This document shows, piece after piece, positions 1-6,518 of a stretch of 8,298 nucleotides of DNA. The first letter of the stretch is position 1. Every line of letters starts with the position of its first letter. Origin of the DNA: an uncultured Opitutaceae bacterium (GTDB taxonomy: Bacteria > Verrucomicrobiota > Verrucomicrobiia > Opitutales > Opitutaceae); the NCBI GenBank assembly GCA_937128785.1, contig CAKZMS010000409.1:1-8298 (forward strand). The letters run 5' to 3'. A program made the position numbers and the translations under genes. A model generated the notes under the pieces. It did not search any database. It had not been told where the DNA came from and worked only from the letters and a program-made list of their open reading frames with translations.

Positions 1-1105
1 CATCGTCACCGTAAGCGCCCCGTTGATACGTGTGCCGGTGACCAGTCAGGATCAGGTCAATGTCGTGTTGTTTTAACAACGTGAGCATCTCGTCTCGACG
101 CACACGATGGGCGGGGTGTTCCCAACCTCCCACAAAAGAATACAGCGGATGGTGCATGGTGACGATTTTCCAACGCGCATCGGACTCCTCCAGCTGCCGG
201 CCCAACCACGCCACTTGTTCCGGGAAATGATTGCCCGAAGAATCCAAAACAAAGACATGGAGGTCGCGGGTGTAGCGCACATCGTAGACGGTCTCATGAA
301 GATCGACCGGAAGCTCATCCACCACCGGCAGCACGAACTGAGGCCGCCACATGGGACTGACCCCCTTATCCGTCATGAGGAAGAGCTTTGAATCCTCAAT
401 GTCGGGATCGGTCGCCTTGGCGTAGTTCACGTAATCGTGGTTACCCGCTACCGGAATGGCGGGAATCACCGCATGGGTGCGACCCAGGGCGGTAAACCAC
501 TCGGCCCATTCGCGGTCATACATCGCCGTGTTGACCAGGTCACCGCCGTGAATCGCAAACCGTGCCTCCGGCGCAACCCGCGCCGCCGTATCAAAGATGC
601 GCGTGATATGAGACCGAATCGCCGTCTGCGCATCGCCAAAAAAGATGAACTGTAACGGGCCAGCTGCTGGTGCCGTGCGGAGTTGGCGCCAGGGACTCCA
701 TTTTCCCGGGGCGCCGCGCACCCGGTAAGCATAGAGAGTATCCGGCTCCAATCCTCGGAAGGTAACTTCATGAAAATGCACGGGTTCCAATGCCGCGTTT
801 TGCAGGACCGGAATCACATGCCCCCGGTGGTGCATTGCATCGAGCTCCAGTGATGTGTTCACGGCATTGACGGTTTCCGCCGCCAGATCGAACCGCGCAT
901 CCGATGAAGCCGGCACGATTTGCGCGAGGGCCGCGGCAACCGACCGATCCGTGCGCCACGCCACCGCGAAGGATTCGGCGGGTTCGGCTGTAGTCGTCGT
1001 GATGATTCGATCCGGCCATGCCGTAGGCTTTTGCCAGGGCGGCAGCTCGTGGGCCGAGGTTAGGCCAGCAGTCACCAGCGCGATGAAACACCAAATAGAT
1101 TTCAT
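1..1105 (-). CDS. Secreted purple-acid-phosphatase-like metallophosphoesterase (partial, C-terminus off left edge)
   Basis: The minus-strand frame opens at ATG 1105 (MKSIWCFIAL...) and stays open to base 1, giving 368 visible residues without a stop. Residues 1-18 form a signal peptide (hydrophobic core, cleavage likely after TSA), so the enzyme should be exported. Residues ~25-145 resemble the fibronectin-III-like N-terminal domain of purple acid phosphatases ('TFRGLEPDTLYAYRV'). The calcineurin-type catalytic domain follows with all metallophosphoesterase blocks in order: GDAQ (D158), GGDLVN (D189), GNHDY (N222-H223-D224), VTMHHP (H318) and GHRH (H356, H358). In classical purple acid phosphatases the second block is GDxxY, whose Tyr binds Fe(III). 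Here that position is Asn192, so the purple chromophore may be missing. The expected reaction is phosphomonoester (or diester) hydrolysis; the substrate is unknown. It is the third gene behind MIOX and a sulfatase, 86 bp after the sulfatase stop. No Shine-Dalgarno sequence is evident. Family is secure, specificity is not. Confidence 0.9.
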   Translation of the reverse strand, partial: MKSIWCFIALVTAGLTSAHELPPWQKPTAWPDRIITTTTAEPAESFAVAWRTDRSVAAALAQIVPASSDARFDLAAETVNAVNTSLELDAMHHRGHVIPVLQNAALEPVHFHEVTFRGLEPDTLYAYRVRGAPGKWSPWRQLRTAPAAGPLQFIFFGDAQTAIRSHITRIFDTAARVAPEARFAIHGGDLVNTAMYDREWAEWFTALGRTHAVIPAIPVAGNHDYVNYAKATDPDIEDSKLFLMTDKGVSPMWRPQFVLPVVDELPVDLHETVYDVRYTRDLHVFVLDSSGNHFPEQVAWLGRQLEESDARWKIVTMHHPLYSFVGGWEHPAHRVRRDEMLTLLKQHDIDLILTGHRHTYQRGAYGDD

Positions 1106-1191
1106 GAGTATTTGAGTCTGGAGCCCATCATTCACTTTCGCCAGCGCCTTAGCGTCGCTCCCGGTGAAGATCTTGTGCCGAAGCCTCCCCG

Positions 1192-2568
1192 TCAGGCGTA
1201 GGCCTCGTTGGGATGGACGACGTGCTCGTAGGGCGCGGCGGGCGGCGCATCGACGAACTGCGGGGCGGCTTCACCGACGTCGACCATGCGCCGCGTGAGT
1301 CGCTCGCGCATGACGCGCACAACTTCGGCATGCGAGGTGTAGCCGATGAGGTTGGTCAGCTCCCATGGATCCGCTTTCAGGTCGTAAAGGCAGTCGTCGA
1401 TGTAAGTCTCGGAGTCGGGTTGGGAGATCGGATCGCCGTTGTCGTCCACGTCGGGGCAGCGGACGGAATATTTCCAGCGTTCAGTGCGCACTGCGCGACC
1501 GGTCTGACTTTCACTGATCTGCACAAACACCTCTTCCGGCCACTCCGTCCGCGAATCGCGCAAGAGGGGGACGATGGATTGTCCCTCCATGGTTTCGGGC
1601 ACGGCGATGCCGGCGGCGTGCAAGAGCGTGGGCGGAAGGTCGACCAAGCTGACCAACTTTTTGATTCGACCACCGCCCTCAAAACCCGGTCCGGTAATCG
1701 CCGTGGGCACGCGAATCGAGGCATCGTGGCAGGAGCGTTTGTATTCGGCGTTGCGGGTTTTGAAATGGTTCCCGTGATCGGAGCTGAACAACACGATGGT
1801 GTCATCGGTGAGCCCGAGGCTTTCGATGGCATCAAGCATGCGGCCAAAGGATTCATCGAGTCGTTTCACCATCCCGCAATAGCCCGGCCAGTGCTGCACT
1901 GCCGTCCCGGTGCCGCCGCGTAAATCGGGCGGGATCTTGGCCGTGGCCTGCTCGGTTTCGTAGCCTTTCGGTGCCGGATAGTCGTCGCGCGAGTTTTGAT
2001 GGTGCGGCTCGAGATGGGAGACGAAGAGGAAAAAGGGTTGTTCGGTCTTGGAGCGTTCGTGGATGTGGCGAATCGCTGCATCGGTCACGGCGTCCACCCG
2101 ATAACCGGGCAGTTGATGCTCCACACCATCCTGATCCCACAGCCGGGTATCGAAAGCATCGGAAACGAACTCCAGCAAGTTCGCGCCAAGCCAGCTTTGA
2201 TAGCCACCCTGCAGGTGCTTGGGCACGGCGCCGTGATGTTCGGTGGAAGCGAGGTGCCATTTGCCGATGTAGCCCGTGTGATAGCCGGCATCGTTGAAGT
2301 AGTTGGCAAGCGTTGGAAGCTCCTGATGCGGCTCGTAGCCATTGCGCCATACCCCGGTCTGGGTCGCATACTTGCCGGTCTGCAGGCAGGCGCGGGCGGG
2401 AGCGCATACGGGTTGGCAGGTGAAGCTTTTGGCGATGTGAGTGCCGTCCTGAGCGATGCGGTCAAAGTTCGGCGTGAGCCCGAGCGTGCAACCATGCACG
2501 CCGGTGGTGTCATGCCGTTGTTGATCCGTCAAAAAGACGATCACGTTGGGCTGTTTGCTGGAAACCAT
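1192..2568 (-). CDS. Formylglycine-dependent sulfatase, no signal peptide (probably cytoplasmic)
   Basis: A 458-residue S1-type sulfatase of normal family length. The N-terminal strand 'NVIVFLTDQQRHD' supplies metal ligands D15-Q16. The formylglycine signature is C55-A-P-A-R59, with Cys55 expected to be oxidised to formylglycine by an FGE or anSME maturase not found in this window. GKWHL (K103, H105) and the second metal block SSDHGNH (D264-H265) are intact. The 'DQQR' and 'SDHG' forms resemble the choline-sulfatase/phosphonate-monoester-hydrolase branch more than the DD/DNG arylsulfatases downstream, though family-level placement is only by eye. There is no signal peptide. The frame upstream of ATG 2568 meets TGA at 2587-2589, so no hidden N-terminal extension exists and the enzyme should act inside the cell on an imported small substrate. 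It lies 34 bp behind MIOX on the same strand, so co-transcription is likely. The substrate is unknown; a sulfated inositol, sugar or uronate would fit the neighbour. Confidence 0.93.
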   Translation of the reverse strand: MVSSKQPNVIVFLTDQQRHDTTGVHGCTLGLTPNFDRIAQDGTHIAKSFTCQPVCAPARACLQTGKYATQTGVWRNGYEPHQELPTLANYFNDAGYHTGYIGKWHLASTEHHGAVPKHLQGGYQSWLGANLLEFVSDAFDTRLWDQDGVEHQLPGYRVDAVTDAAIRHIHERSKTEQPFFLFVSHLEPHHQNSRDDYPAPKGYETEQATAKIPPDLRGGTGTAVQHWPGYCGMVKRLDESFGRMLDAIESLGLTDDTIVLFSSDHGNHFKTRNAEYKRSCHDASIRVPTAITGPGFEGGGRIKKLVSLVDLPPTLLHAAGIAVPETMEGQSIVPLLRDSRTEWPEEVFVQISESQTGRAVRTERWKYSVRCPDVDDNGDPISQPDSETYIDDCLYDLKADPWELTNLIGYTSHAEVVRVMRERLTRRMVDVGEAAPQFVDAPPAAPYEHVVHPNEAYA

Positions 2569-2602
2569 GGAAAAGGAAACGGGGAGTCAGGCGGGAAGGA
2601 TT

Positions 2603-3511
2603 CTACCAACGGATCTTGGTCGGAAAGTATTCCGCGATCAGCTCCTCATAGAACGGGCGCAACTCCTCCTCCTTGGGCGCACCATGGCTCTTGGTGTAGA
2701 GGTCATACTCGTTGAACTTGAGCACCCAGGGCAGCATGGCGCGGTCATGGTCGTTGGCCAATTCGGTGTAAGCGCCTTCGCGATGCCACGGGTAGAAACT
2801 GTGGTAACGCAACATGGCCAGACCCTCCTCCGGCAGGTAGTCCTTGCAGACTTGGTAAATGTATTCGTCGTGACCAAACGACATGGTCACCGAATCAAAT
2901 CCGCACCCGGGTTCATAAATGCCGCAGTCGGCCTGGTACGTCTCGACCTGCGAGTCGGGGTTGTTCGCGAAAAACTCCGGAAATACGTTCTTCTCCGAGA
3001 AACGGCAGCCGACTGGAAAGGTATCGCCGACGACCGCCCATTGCGGTTCACCCCACAGGCAGAGGACCTTGCCCAAATCATGCATCAGGCCGGTGAGAAT
3101 CATCCAACGCGGATGGCCGTCTCGACGGATCCCCTCGGCAGTCTGCAGCAAATGCTCGGCCTGCGACAGGTCGGTGTCGGGATCGGAATCATCGATCAAC
3201 TGGTTGAGGTATTGCAGCGCCTCCCAGACGCCCATCTCCATCCGGTTGAGACCGAGATACTCCTGTTCCTTGGCGCGCACGAAAGCGAGGGTCTGGCCTT
3301 CATGATTGAGCCGATAAAACTCCCGCACGGAATCGCGGGCATTGGCCTCATAGTCACGAAATTCTTCCTTCGTTTTGTCGGGATCGGTCCCCACCGAAGG
3401 GACTTTGCGGTCCTTGGCTGCCGGCTCCGGATAGCGTTCCTTCAAAAAATCTTCCCACTCATCCAAGCTTTCGAGCGGAGTCGTGGAGCGGGTGTGCAAT
3501 TCTTCAGACAT
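2603..3511 (-). CDS. miox: myo-Inositol oxygenase (MIOX, EC 1.13.99.1)
   Basis: The product closely resembles animal and plant MIOX along its length. Blocks recognised include QTAEGIR, LMHDLGKVL, GEPQWAVVGDTFPVGCR, GHDEYIYQV, HSFYPWH, AMLPWV and DLYTK. This enzyme uses a mixed-valent di-iron centre and O2 to cleave myo-inositol to D-glucuronate. All six iron ligands known from the mammalian structure have counterparts here: H120, H144, D145, H214, H237 and D270, numbered from ATG 3511. The frame extends upstream to a TTG at 3577, but those 22 residues are Pro/Ser-rich and unlike MIOX. ATG 3511 gives 302 residues, near the ~285 of the human enzyme, and is preferred. No signal peptide is present, so it is cytoplasmic. 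It is the first gene of a minus-strand run with a sulfatase and a phosphoesterase, divergent from a LacI regulator whose probable operators lie in the shared upstream region. MIOX is best known from eukaryotes and patchy in bacteria. Related HD-domain oxygenases are possible, but the identity of the motifs argues strongly for MIOX. Confidence 0.96.
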   Translation of the reverse strand: MSEELHTRSTTPLESLDEWEDFLKERYPEPAAKDRKVPSVGTDPDKTKEEFRDYEANARDSVREFYRLNHEGQTLAFVRAKEQEYLGLNRMEMGVWEALQYLNQLIDDSDPDTDLSQAEHLLQTAEGIRRDGHPRWMILTGLMHDLGKVLCLWGEPQWAVVGDTFPVGCRFSEKNVFPEFFANNPDSQVETYQADCGIYEPGCGFDSVTMSFGHDEYIYQVCKDYLPEEGLAMLRYHSFYPWHREGAYTELANDHDRAMLPWVLKFNEYDLYTKSHGAPKEEELRPFYEELIAEYFPTKIRW

Positions 3512-3644
3512 GGCAGAAGGGGCTAAAAAATGGGGGCTGAGAAAAGGGGAAACGGGGTTCGGACTACGGACGCACAAAGTGGTTCGTGGACCGATTCGAT
3601 ACCAGCAGTTGAGGATCAGTCGGCCCCTGTCAGTGGCCGAGTCA

Positions 3645-3657
3645 TGTAAGCGTTACA
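3645..3657. promoter_or_regulatory. Probable LacI-family operator O1 (MIOX side)
   Basis: TGTAAGCGTTACA has perfect 5-bp inverted arms (TGTAA/TTACA) around a 3-bp GCG centre. Its centre is 140 bp upstream of the MIOX start and 106 bp upstream of the lacI start. It shares the pattern TGTAA-N3-TWACA with the second site at 3734-3746, 89 bp away centre to centre. LacI-family operators are typically palindromes with a central CG of this kind. Binding by the adjacent regulator is inferred from position, symmetry and recurrence. Confidence 0.62.
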
Positions 3658-3716
3658 CAGATTTATTCTCGGGAATGTCACCGTGATGACCTTGCAAATT
3701 CAGCCGATCGGGCGCC

Positions 3717-3745
3717 TTGCTGTTTGCCCAGAATGTAACGATAAC
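3717..3745 (+). promoter_or_regulatory. Weak candidate sigma-70 promoter for lacI
   Basis: TTGCTG (3717-3722) and GATAAC (3740-3745) are separated by 17 bp, matching the consensus at 3 of 6 and 4 of 6 positions. The -10-like box lies inside operator O2, which would let the regulator block its own transcription. Initiation would then fall about 5 nt before the ATG, giving an almost leaderless message; this is consistent with the lack of a Shine-Dalgarno sequence. Consensus match is poor, so this is only a candidate. Confidence 0.25.
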
Positions 3746-3748
3746 ATT
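3732..3748. promoter_or_regulatory. Probable LacI-family operator O2 (lacI side)
   Basis: AATGTAACGATAACATT is a 17-bp near-palindrome. Around the CGA centre, arms of 7 bp pair with one mismatch. Its core TGTAACGATAACA matches O1 in both half-sites except one base. It ends 8 bp before the lacI ATG at 3757, the position expected of an autorepression site. Two matching sites flanking a divergent promoter region would also permit DNA looping (89 bp spacing, about 8.5 helical turns, so not ideally in phase). Confidence 0.65.
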
Positions 3749-3756
3749 TCTACCCC

Positions 3757-4860
3757 ATGCCCGACCCCAAACGTATCAACATTCAGGCCATCGCCGACAA
3801 AGTCGGTGTTTCCAAGGCCACGGTCAGCCGGGCCCTGCGCGACTTGCCCGGCCACAAAGCGGAGACCAAGGAGAAGATCATCGCCGCCGCCAAGGAGCTG
3901 GGCTACGAGTCGCACCCCATCATGTCGGCCGTGATGTCGAGTGTGCGATTCAAGCGCACGTCGTTGATCTCACCCGTGATCGCGGAAATCCACTGCCAAC
4001 CGTGGGACTACGACCGCGAGGGTAATCCGGATTCCCTGCGCCGCAGTATCCACCGACAGGCCGAGGCATTGGGGTTTCGGGTGGAAGAATTCAGTTGGTA
4101 TGAGCCCGGCATGAAGCCACGGCGGCTCTTGGATATCATCCGCGCCCGCGGCATCAAAGCCGTCATCTTCGAGCATTTCATGGAACGCGAGGTCGACCTG
4201 TCTGATTTGGACTTGGAGGGGCTCGCCATGGCCTCCATCGGCGGTGCGCTCCTCAACCCCAAACTGCACCGGGTGGAAGTGAACCACTACGGCAATATGA
4301 TCAAACTGATCAAAAAACTGCAGGCTCGCGGCTACCGTCGCTTCGGGGTGGTGATTCCCAAGATTTTCGAGCAGTCCTCCGACTTTAAACGCAGCGCCGC
4401 GCTGCACTCGGAGGATCTCAACATCGCGCCCCAAGACCTGATCCCGATTTTCTTCCGCCACGGCACCTACAGTCAGCGGGACATGGACGACTTCGCGAAG
4501 TGGCTCAAAAAGTATCAGCCCGACTGCGTGCTGGGCGTCGGTAAAGACATTCCGGAGAAGCTCGATGAATTGGGCTATGCTCAACCCGAAAAGGTTGGCT
4601 ACGCGCATCTCGGCTGGCACTCCACCTACGAGGGTTTTGCCGGCATGAGCCCGAAGTGGAACGGAGCGGGCAAGGTCGCGGTAAACCTCGTCGTCGATCA
4701 ACTGACCCGGAACGAATCCGGCGTGCCCGAAGATCCGATGTGGATTTTGGTTGAAGGTGAGTGGGTGGATGGAAGGTCCGCGCAACCGGTTGAAAAGAAA
4801 TCGCGAAAACCGAAAGCCACGCCGAAGTCCCGCAAGAAGGCCAAAGCCGGCAAGCGGTAG
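3757..4860 (+). CDS. LacI-family transcriptional regulator with basic C-terminal tail
   Basis: A 367-residue protein. Residues 7-27 form the LacI-type helix-turn-helix (INIQAIADKVGVSKATVSRAL), residues 35-50 complete the headpiece (KEKIIAAAKELGY), and residues ~52-65 hold a hinge-like segment (HPIMSAVMSSVR). A periplasmic-binding-protein-like sensor domain fills ~70-340 and ends in 'GVPEDPMWILVEGEWVDG', a C-terminus common in regulators of this type. The last 27 residues (341-367) are an added tail with 12 Lys/Arg plus Ala and Pro, absent from typical LacI proteins. The gene diverges from the MIOX operon, and two operator-like palindromes sit between them, so it most likely represses (or activates) that operon and itself. 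The effector is unknown; inositol, a uronate or a sulfated sugar are candidates by context. It converges on the downstream sulfatase operon, so control of that operon would need further sites outside the window. ATG 3757 is well placed for the headpiece. Confidence 0.95.
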   Translation: MPDPKRINIQAIADKVGVSKATVSRALRDLPGHKAETKEKIIAAAKELGYESHPIMSAVMSSVRFKRTSLISPVIAEIHCQPWDYDREGNPDSLRRSIHRQAEALGFRVEEFSWYEPGMKPRRLLDIIRARGIKAVIFEHFMEREVDLSDLDLEGLAMASIGGALLNPKLHRVEVNHYGNMIKLIKKLQARGYRRFGVVIPKIFEQSSDFKRSAALHSEDLNIAPQDLIPIFFRHGTYSQRDMDDFAKWLKKYQPDCVLGVGKDIPEKLDELGYAQPEKVGYAHLGWHSTYEGFAGMSPKWNGAGKVAVNLVVDQLTRNESGVPEDPMWILVEGEWVDGRSAQPVEKKSRKPKATPKSRKKAKAGKR

Positions 4861-4880
4861 GCCAGCAGGATGCGGTTTCT

Positions 4881-5009
4881 ACAGAAGGAAACGAAGGCAA
4901 CAAAGAAGACCTGCATGCCCTCTGCTAAAAAGTATACAGCCTTCCTCTGCTCACTGCGGTAAAATCTGCTCTGCCGCAGAGGACCTTCGTTCTCTTCGTT
5001 ACCTTCTGT
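4881..5009. repeat. Long imperfect inverted repeat in convergent spacer
   Basis: The 25-nt arm 4881-4905 (begins ACAGAAGG, then AACGAAG) is the reverse complement of 4985-5009 (ends CTTCGTTACCTTCTGT) at 21 of 25 positions. Between the arms lies a perfect short palindrome, CTCTGC-C-GCAGAG (4969-4981). The element starts 20 bp after the lacI stop and ends 66 bp before the stop of the convergent sulfatase. It could fold as an RNA hairpin on either strand and serve as a bidirectional terminator. The A/T-poor arms, the 79-nt loop and the lack of a clean U-tract argue against a classical intrinsic terminator. The composition resembles short dispersed intergenic repeats or MITE/REP-like units, which I infer but cannot confirm from one copy. 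Confidence 0.7.
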
Positions 5010-5065
5010 GAAAATAGATACGGTTAGCTGGTTTCTCTGCTTAGCTCTGCTCCCCCCTGTGAAAA
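4920..5065. repeat. Cluster of short direct repeats (CTCTGCT and CTGTGAAAA words)
   Basis: The heptamer CTCTGCT occurs at 4920-4926, 4945-4951, 5035-5041 and 5045-5051, with a CTCTGCC variant at 4969-4975 that forms half of the palindrome. The nonamer CTGTGAAAA occurs at 5006-5014 and 5057-5065, 51 bp apart. Together with the inverted repeat these fill almost the whole 215-bp gap between lacI and the sulfatase operon. No open reading frame or RNA gene is recognisable here. The pattern suggests a decayed array of intergenic repeat units. Confidence 0.6.
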
Positions 5066-5075
5066 CAAACTCGAC

Positions 5076-6518
5076 CTACCGGTAATCCGCGCCTGCCGCG
5101 CTGCGGCGGGTCGACTCACGCCAGGCCTCGAGATGCAGCCGCATCGCCCGTACCCGTTGGGGATACTCCAGCGCAAAGTCCCGCGTCTCGGTCGGATCCT
5201 CGACGACGTTATACAACCGATAGGTTTCACCCAAGTCGTCGGAGTAGAGTTTCCATTCGTTGTCGATCAATGAGAGCTGCTTCACGAACTCATAGGGAAT
5301 CACCTTGGGTCGATGCGTCTTACCCGATCGCAACAGTGAAAGCGCATCCGTGCCGTCGATCGGCATGACGCCAGCATCCGTGCCCTGCCCTTCCAAAAGA
5401 TTCACCATGGATGGCAACACATCGGTGGTCACAAACGGCAGGGCCGACTCTTTCAGATCACCCAGTCCGTTCGGCCAACTGACGATGCCGGGCACCCGCA
5501 CACCGCCTTCGAGGATGAACCGTTTGCGTCCACGAAACGGTCCCGCTGATCCGGCGGCTGGTTGATCGTCGGAGTGGTCAATCGTTTCCGGACCATTGTC
5601 GGAACCAAAAATCAGAATCGTATTCTCCCACTGGCCCAGCGCCTCAAGACGCTCACGCAACCGACCGACCTGTTCGTCCATCGCCGTGATGCTGCCGTAG
5701 TAGTGCTGCTCAAACGGGGTCAGGTCGGAATAGAGCGACGTATACTCCTCTCCCGCCACGACCGGAAGGTGCGGGGTGTGAAACCAAACCATCGCAAGAA
5801 ACGGTTGCTCGTTTTCGACGGCGTCGTCGATGAACGGAATTACCCGATCCATGATCACGCGGGAATTTGCGCCGTTGAGATTCTCGGTCGCGACTTGGTC
5901 GGGGCCCGTCCAGTAATAGGTGCCGTAAGCCGTCCAGTCCGCCGGATCTGCGTCGGGCGTTTTTGGAGCCCAATACGTTTTGGGCGCGTCGATTGGCCGG
6001 ATCATTGGATCCCAGGTCGGCACCTTCGACTCGGTGACAAAACTCACATCAAACCCATGATCCCACGGCGGCGCGTAGTGCCCCACTCCGTGCGGCTTCC
6101 CTCCGCGGTTCGCATCGAGTCGGGTCTCCGTCAGCGTGCCCAAATGCCACTTACCAAAGTGCCCGGTGGTATAGCCGTGGTCCTGCAGGAACTCGCCCAG
6201 GGAACGCTCCTCGAATTTGAGGTGTCCGTTGTTGGCTCGCGGGATGCCGAAGCGATGCCCGTTGCGGCCCGTCATGGCGCTGGCGCGGGTCGGCGAACAT
6301 GAGGCCGCCTGCGCGTAAAACCGCTCCATGCGCACGCCATCCGCCGCGATGCGATCCAGGGCCGGGGTTTTGACAAACGTGTTGCCGTTGAAGCCCACGT
6401 CGCCCCAACCGAGATCGTCGGCCAGGATGTAGATCAAGTTGGGTTTGTCAGGGTTCGCCGCCGACAGGGTCGCGGCAAAACTCAATCCCAGCAAAAGAAG
6501 GCGTAAGGGGGTCATCAT
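5076..6518 (-). CDS. Exported formylglycine-dependent sulfatase (arylsulfatase A-like)
   Basis: A 480-residue S1 sulfatase. Residues 1-20 form a signal peptide (MMTPLRLLLLGLSFAATLSA), so it should act in the periplasm or outside the cell. Metal ligands D34-D35 sit in 'YILADDLGWGD'. The formylglycine signature is C74-S-P-T-R78. GKWHLG (K123, H125) and GSDNG (D307, N308) are complete, followed by the expected 'GRKRFILEGGVRVP' block. All catalytic positions are therefore conserved. Two consecutive ATG codons (6518-6516 and 6515-6513) open the frame. The first overlaps the stop of the upstream sulfatase by 4 bp (ATGA), implying translational coupling. A loose purine-rich stretch (AAGGTGG) lies nearly 20 nt upstream, too far for a good Shine-Dalgarno. 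The sulfated substrate is unknown; exo-acting polysaccharide sulfatases of marine bacteria have this architecture. It is last in the visible operon and converges with lacI across the repeat region. Confidence 0.95.
   Translation of the reverse strand: MMTPLRLLLLGLSFAATLSAANPDKPNLIYILADDLGWGDVGFNGNTFVKTPALDRIAADGVRMERFYAQAASCSPTRASAMTGRNGHRFGIPRANNGHLKFEERSLGEFLQDHGYTTGHFGKWHLGTLTETRLDANRGGKPHGVGHYAPPWDHGFDVSFVTESKVPTWDPMIRPIDAPKTYWAPKTPDADPADWTAYGTYYWTGPDQVATENLNGANSRVIMDRVIPFIDDAVENEQPFLAMVWFHTPHLPVVAGEEYTSLYSDLTPFEQHYYGSITAMDEQVGRLRERLEALGQWENTILIFGSDNGPETIDHSDDQPAAGSAGPFRGRKRFILEGGVRVPGIVSWPNGLGDLKESALPFVTTDVLPSMVNLLEGQGTDAGVMPIDGTDALSLLRSGKTHRPKVIPYEFVKQLSLIDNEWKLYSDDLGETYRLYNVVEDPTETRDFALEYPQRVRAMRLHLEAWRESTRRSAAGADYR

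Noticed and set aside
1106..1191. Possible terminator between sulfatase and phosphoesterase
   Set aside because: Only weak short complementarity was seen and there is no T-run on the minus-strand transcript, so there is no support for termination.
1996..2715. Plus-strand open frame of 239 codons across the sulfatase/MIOX junction
   Set aside because: It is antisense to two well-supported genes and has no recognisable motifs.
2546..3526. Plus-strand open frame of 326 codons opposite MIOX
   Set aside because: It is antisense to a gene with unmistakable MIOX motifs, and its translation shows no recognisable domain. Long antisense frames are expected in G+C-rich coding DNA.
3512..3577. N-terminal extension of MIOX from TTG 3577
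   Set aside because: The extra 22 residues are Pro/Ser-rich, unlike MIOX, and start at a rare codon. ATG 3511 gives a family-typical length.
3678..3686. Palindrome TCACCGTGA between the two operators
   Set aside because: It is short, occurs once, and matches neither operator. A 9-bp palindrome is not rare enough to call a site.
3970..4785. Minus-strand open frame of 271 codons opposite lacI
   Set aside because: It lies fully within the regulator gene on the opposite strand and its translation shows no family resemblance, so it is a composition artefact.
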